Positions 63,389 through 64,000 of a DNA stretch of 64,000 bases are shown piece after piece. Under the pieces are notes generated by a model that had not been told where the DNA came from, searched no databases, and saw only the letters and a list, made by a program, of their open reading frames with translations. Source of the DNA: an uncultured Collinsella sp. (GTDB lineage Bacteria; Actinomycetota; Coriobacteriia; Coriobacteriales; Coriobacteriaceae); assembly GCA_900541745.1 (NCBI GenBank), contig UQLA01000005.1, positions 1 through 64,000 of the forward strand, read 5' to 3'. Numbering within the stretch: position 1 is the stretch's first letter; every line of letters begins with the position of its first letter. The position numbers were made by a program, and so were the translations under genes.

Positions 63389-63583
63389 TTAGACAAACAG
63401 CACGTGCGCGAGCAGTGCGCACACGCACGCCGCGACAAGCAGCGTCACCACGATCGAAATCACGCGGTCGGCCATGTCCATGTTGGCACGATTCGTAAAG
63501 AACCGGTCTTCGGCGGCGTCGACGCGCGCCTCACGCACCAGCTCGGTCGCAAGATCGCAACCGTCAAGCACCTTTGCATCCAT
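63389..63583 (-). CDS. Small single-helix membrane protein
   Basis: 64 residues from ATG 63583, which has a strong GGGAGGAAA upstream. A charged N-terminal half (DLATELVREARVDAAEDRFF) and one C-terminal membrane helix (VISIVVTLLVAACVCALLAH). It lies between the kinase gene and the potassium transporter gene on the same strand, so it might be an accessory subunit of either. No known family recognised. Confidence 0.65.
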   Translation of the reverse strand: MDAKVLDGCDLATELVREARVDAAEDRFFTNRANMDMADRVISIVVTLLVAACVCALLAHVLFV

Positions 63584-63652
63584 GGTTTCCTCCCAGGACT
63601 CAATCCCCGTCAATACAAACCCGCCCGTTCGCAGACAAACCTCGAGCGTCGA

Positions 63653-64000
63653 CTACGGCCGCTCATTGGGGGCCAGGCGCTGCATCTTGTTCACGGCCTT
63701 GAACTTGGTGAACAGCGGCACGTACTCAAAGCTCACGTTGGAGTTCTCCAGGCCGTACCAACGCGCAGGCGTGCCGGCGGCGCGACGGATGATGTACTTG
63801 AGCGTGATGGCCGTACGCTCGCTGGGCTCCACATCGCTTTCGGGCGCCAGAAGCTTACGGATCAGGACGAACTTGAACGTGCCGATGTTACCCGGATCCT
63901 TGTAGACCGAGTAGTCATGCGTCTGCGGCGGCAGCTCGCCGGTGGCAGCCAGGTCCTGAACAACCTGACGCAGGTAGGCATTGACGCGCTGGTTGATCTT
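63653..64000 (-). CDS. kup: Kup-type potassium transporter, C-terminal part
   Basis: Partial: the last 115 codons, open at the window edge. The sequence includes RVNAYLRQVVQDLAATGELP, FKFVLIRKLLAPESD, KYIIRRAAGTPARWYGLENS and FEYVPLF, as at the cytoplasmic C-terminus of KUP/HAK proton-potassium symporters of Gram-positives, a region that binds cyclic di-AMP in Lactococcus KupA. TAG stop at 63653. Adjacent to the small membrane protein and the KdpDE-like pair. Confidence 0.75.
   Translation of the reverse strand, partial: KINQRVNAYLRQVVQDLAATGELPPQTHDYSVYKDPGNIGTFKFVLIRKLLAPESDVEPSERTAITLKYIIRRAAGTPARWYGLENSNVSFEYVPLFTKFKAVNKMQRLAPNERP

Overview
The window looks like the chromosome of a Collinsella species or a close relative (Coriobacteriia, Actinomycetota). 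This is inferred from high-GC coding sequence, strong AGGAGG-type ribosome binding sites with many GTG and TTG starts, an ATP synthase operon followed by murA and an LCP protein, and dense intergenic inverted repeats containing GTCCCC or TTTGTCACATT. No rRNA, tRNA or CRISPR array was found.

Layout. 1-4.6 kb: structured non-coding DNA, a phosphohexomutase, a DtxR/MntR-type regulator with a homocysteine methyltransferase, and divergent pepT. 4.9-14.5 kb (minus strand): atpI-like, atpB, E, F, H, A, G, D, C, a terminator, then murA and an LCP protein. 14.7-28.5 kb (mostly minus): upp, glpK, tsaC, a hicAB toxin-antitoxin pair, prmC, prfA, an M20 peptidase with a polar amino-acid ABC transporter, an aldose-epimerase-like protein and a membrane-anchored protein. 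28.8-30.0 kb: an MFS exporter.

30.36-39.86 kb is a lower-GC mobile island integrated into the 5' end of a low-molecular-weight protein tyrosine phosphatase gene. The left junction keeps the original start plus 16 codons. The right junction carries a substitute 5' end that differs only at synonymous positions, so the gene stays intact. A degenerate third copy of the junction at 31.74 kb indicates accretion of two modules. The island carries a Tn916-type integrase, a serine resolvase with dyad sites beside it, and mostly exported or membrane cargo of unknown function. Two cargo genes are preceded by related leader RNAs that can pair with and mask the ribosome binding site.

40.3-48 kb: an AAA/DUF4143 ATPase behind three boxes spaced exactly 33 bp, a TIGR04076-like protein with a pyridoxal kinase, and a MarR-controlled heterodimeric ABC exporter. 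48-53.7 kb: a GGDEF protein, then a LysR regulator divergent from a dehydrogenase / OFA-type transporter / Gfo-Idh-MocA catabolic set. 53.9-61 kb: the Tex RNA-binding protein, a transaldolase-like enzyme, a HAD phosphatase and a RlmKL-type 23S rRNA methyltransferase whose N-terminal catalytic motif looks lost. 60.9-64 kb: a KdpDE-like two-component pair beside the 3' end of a Kup-type potassium transporter.

The strongest leads are the phosphatase-targeting island with its paired leader RNAs, a class of 65-66 nt hairpins with constant architecture but different stem sequences, a repeated terminator-like element following genes, and the 33-bp phased boxes.
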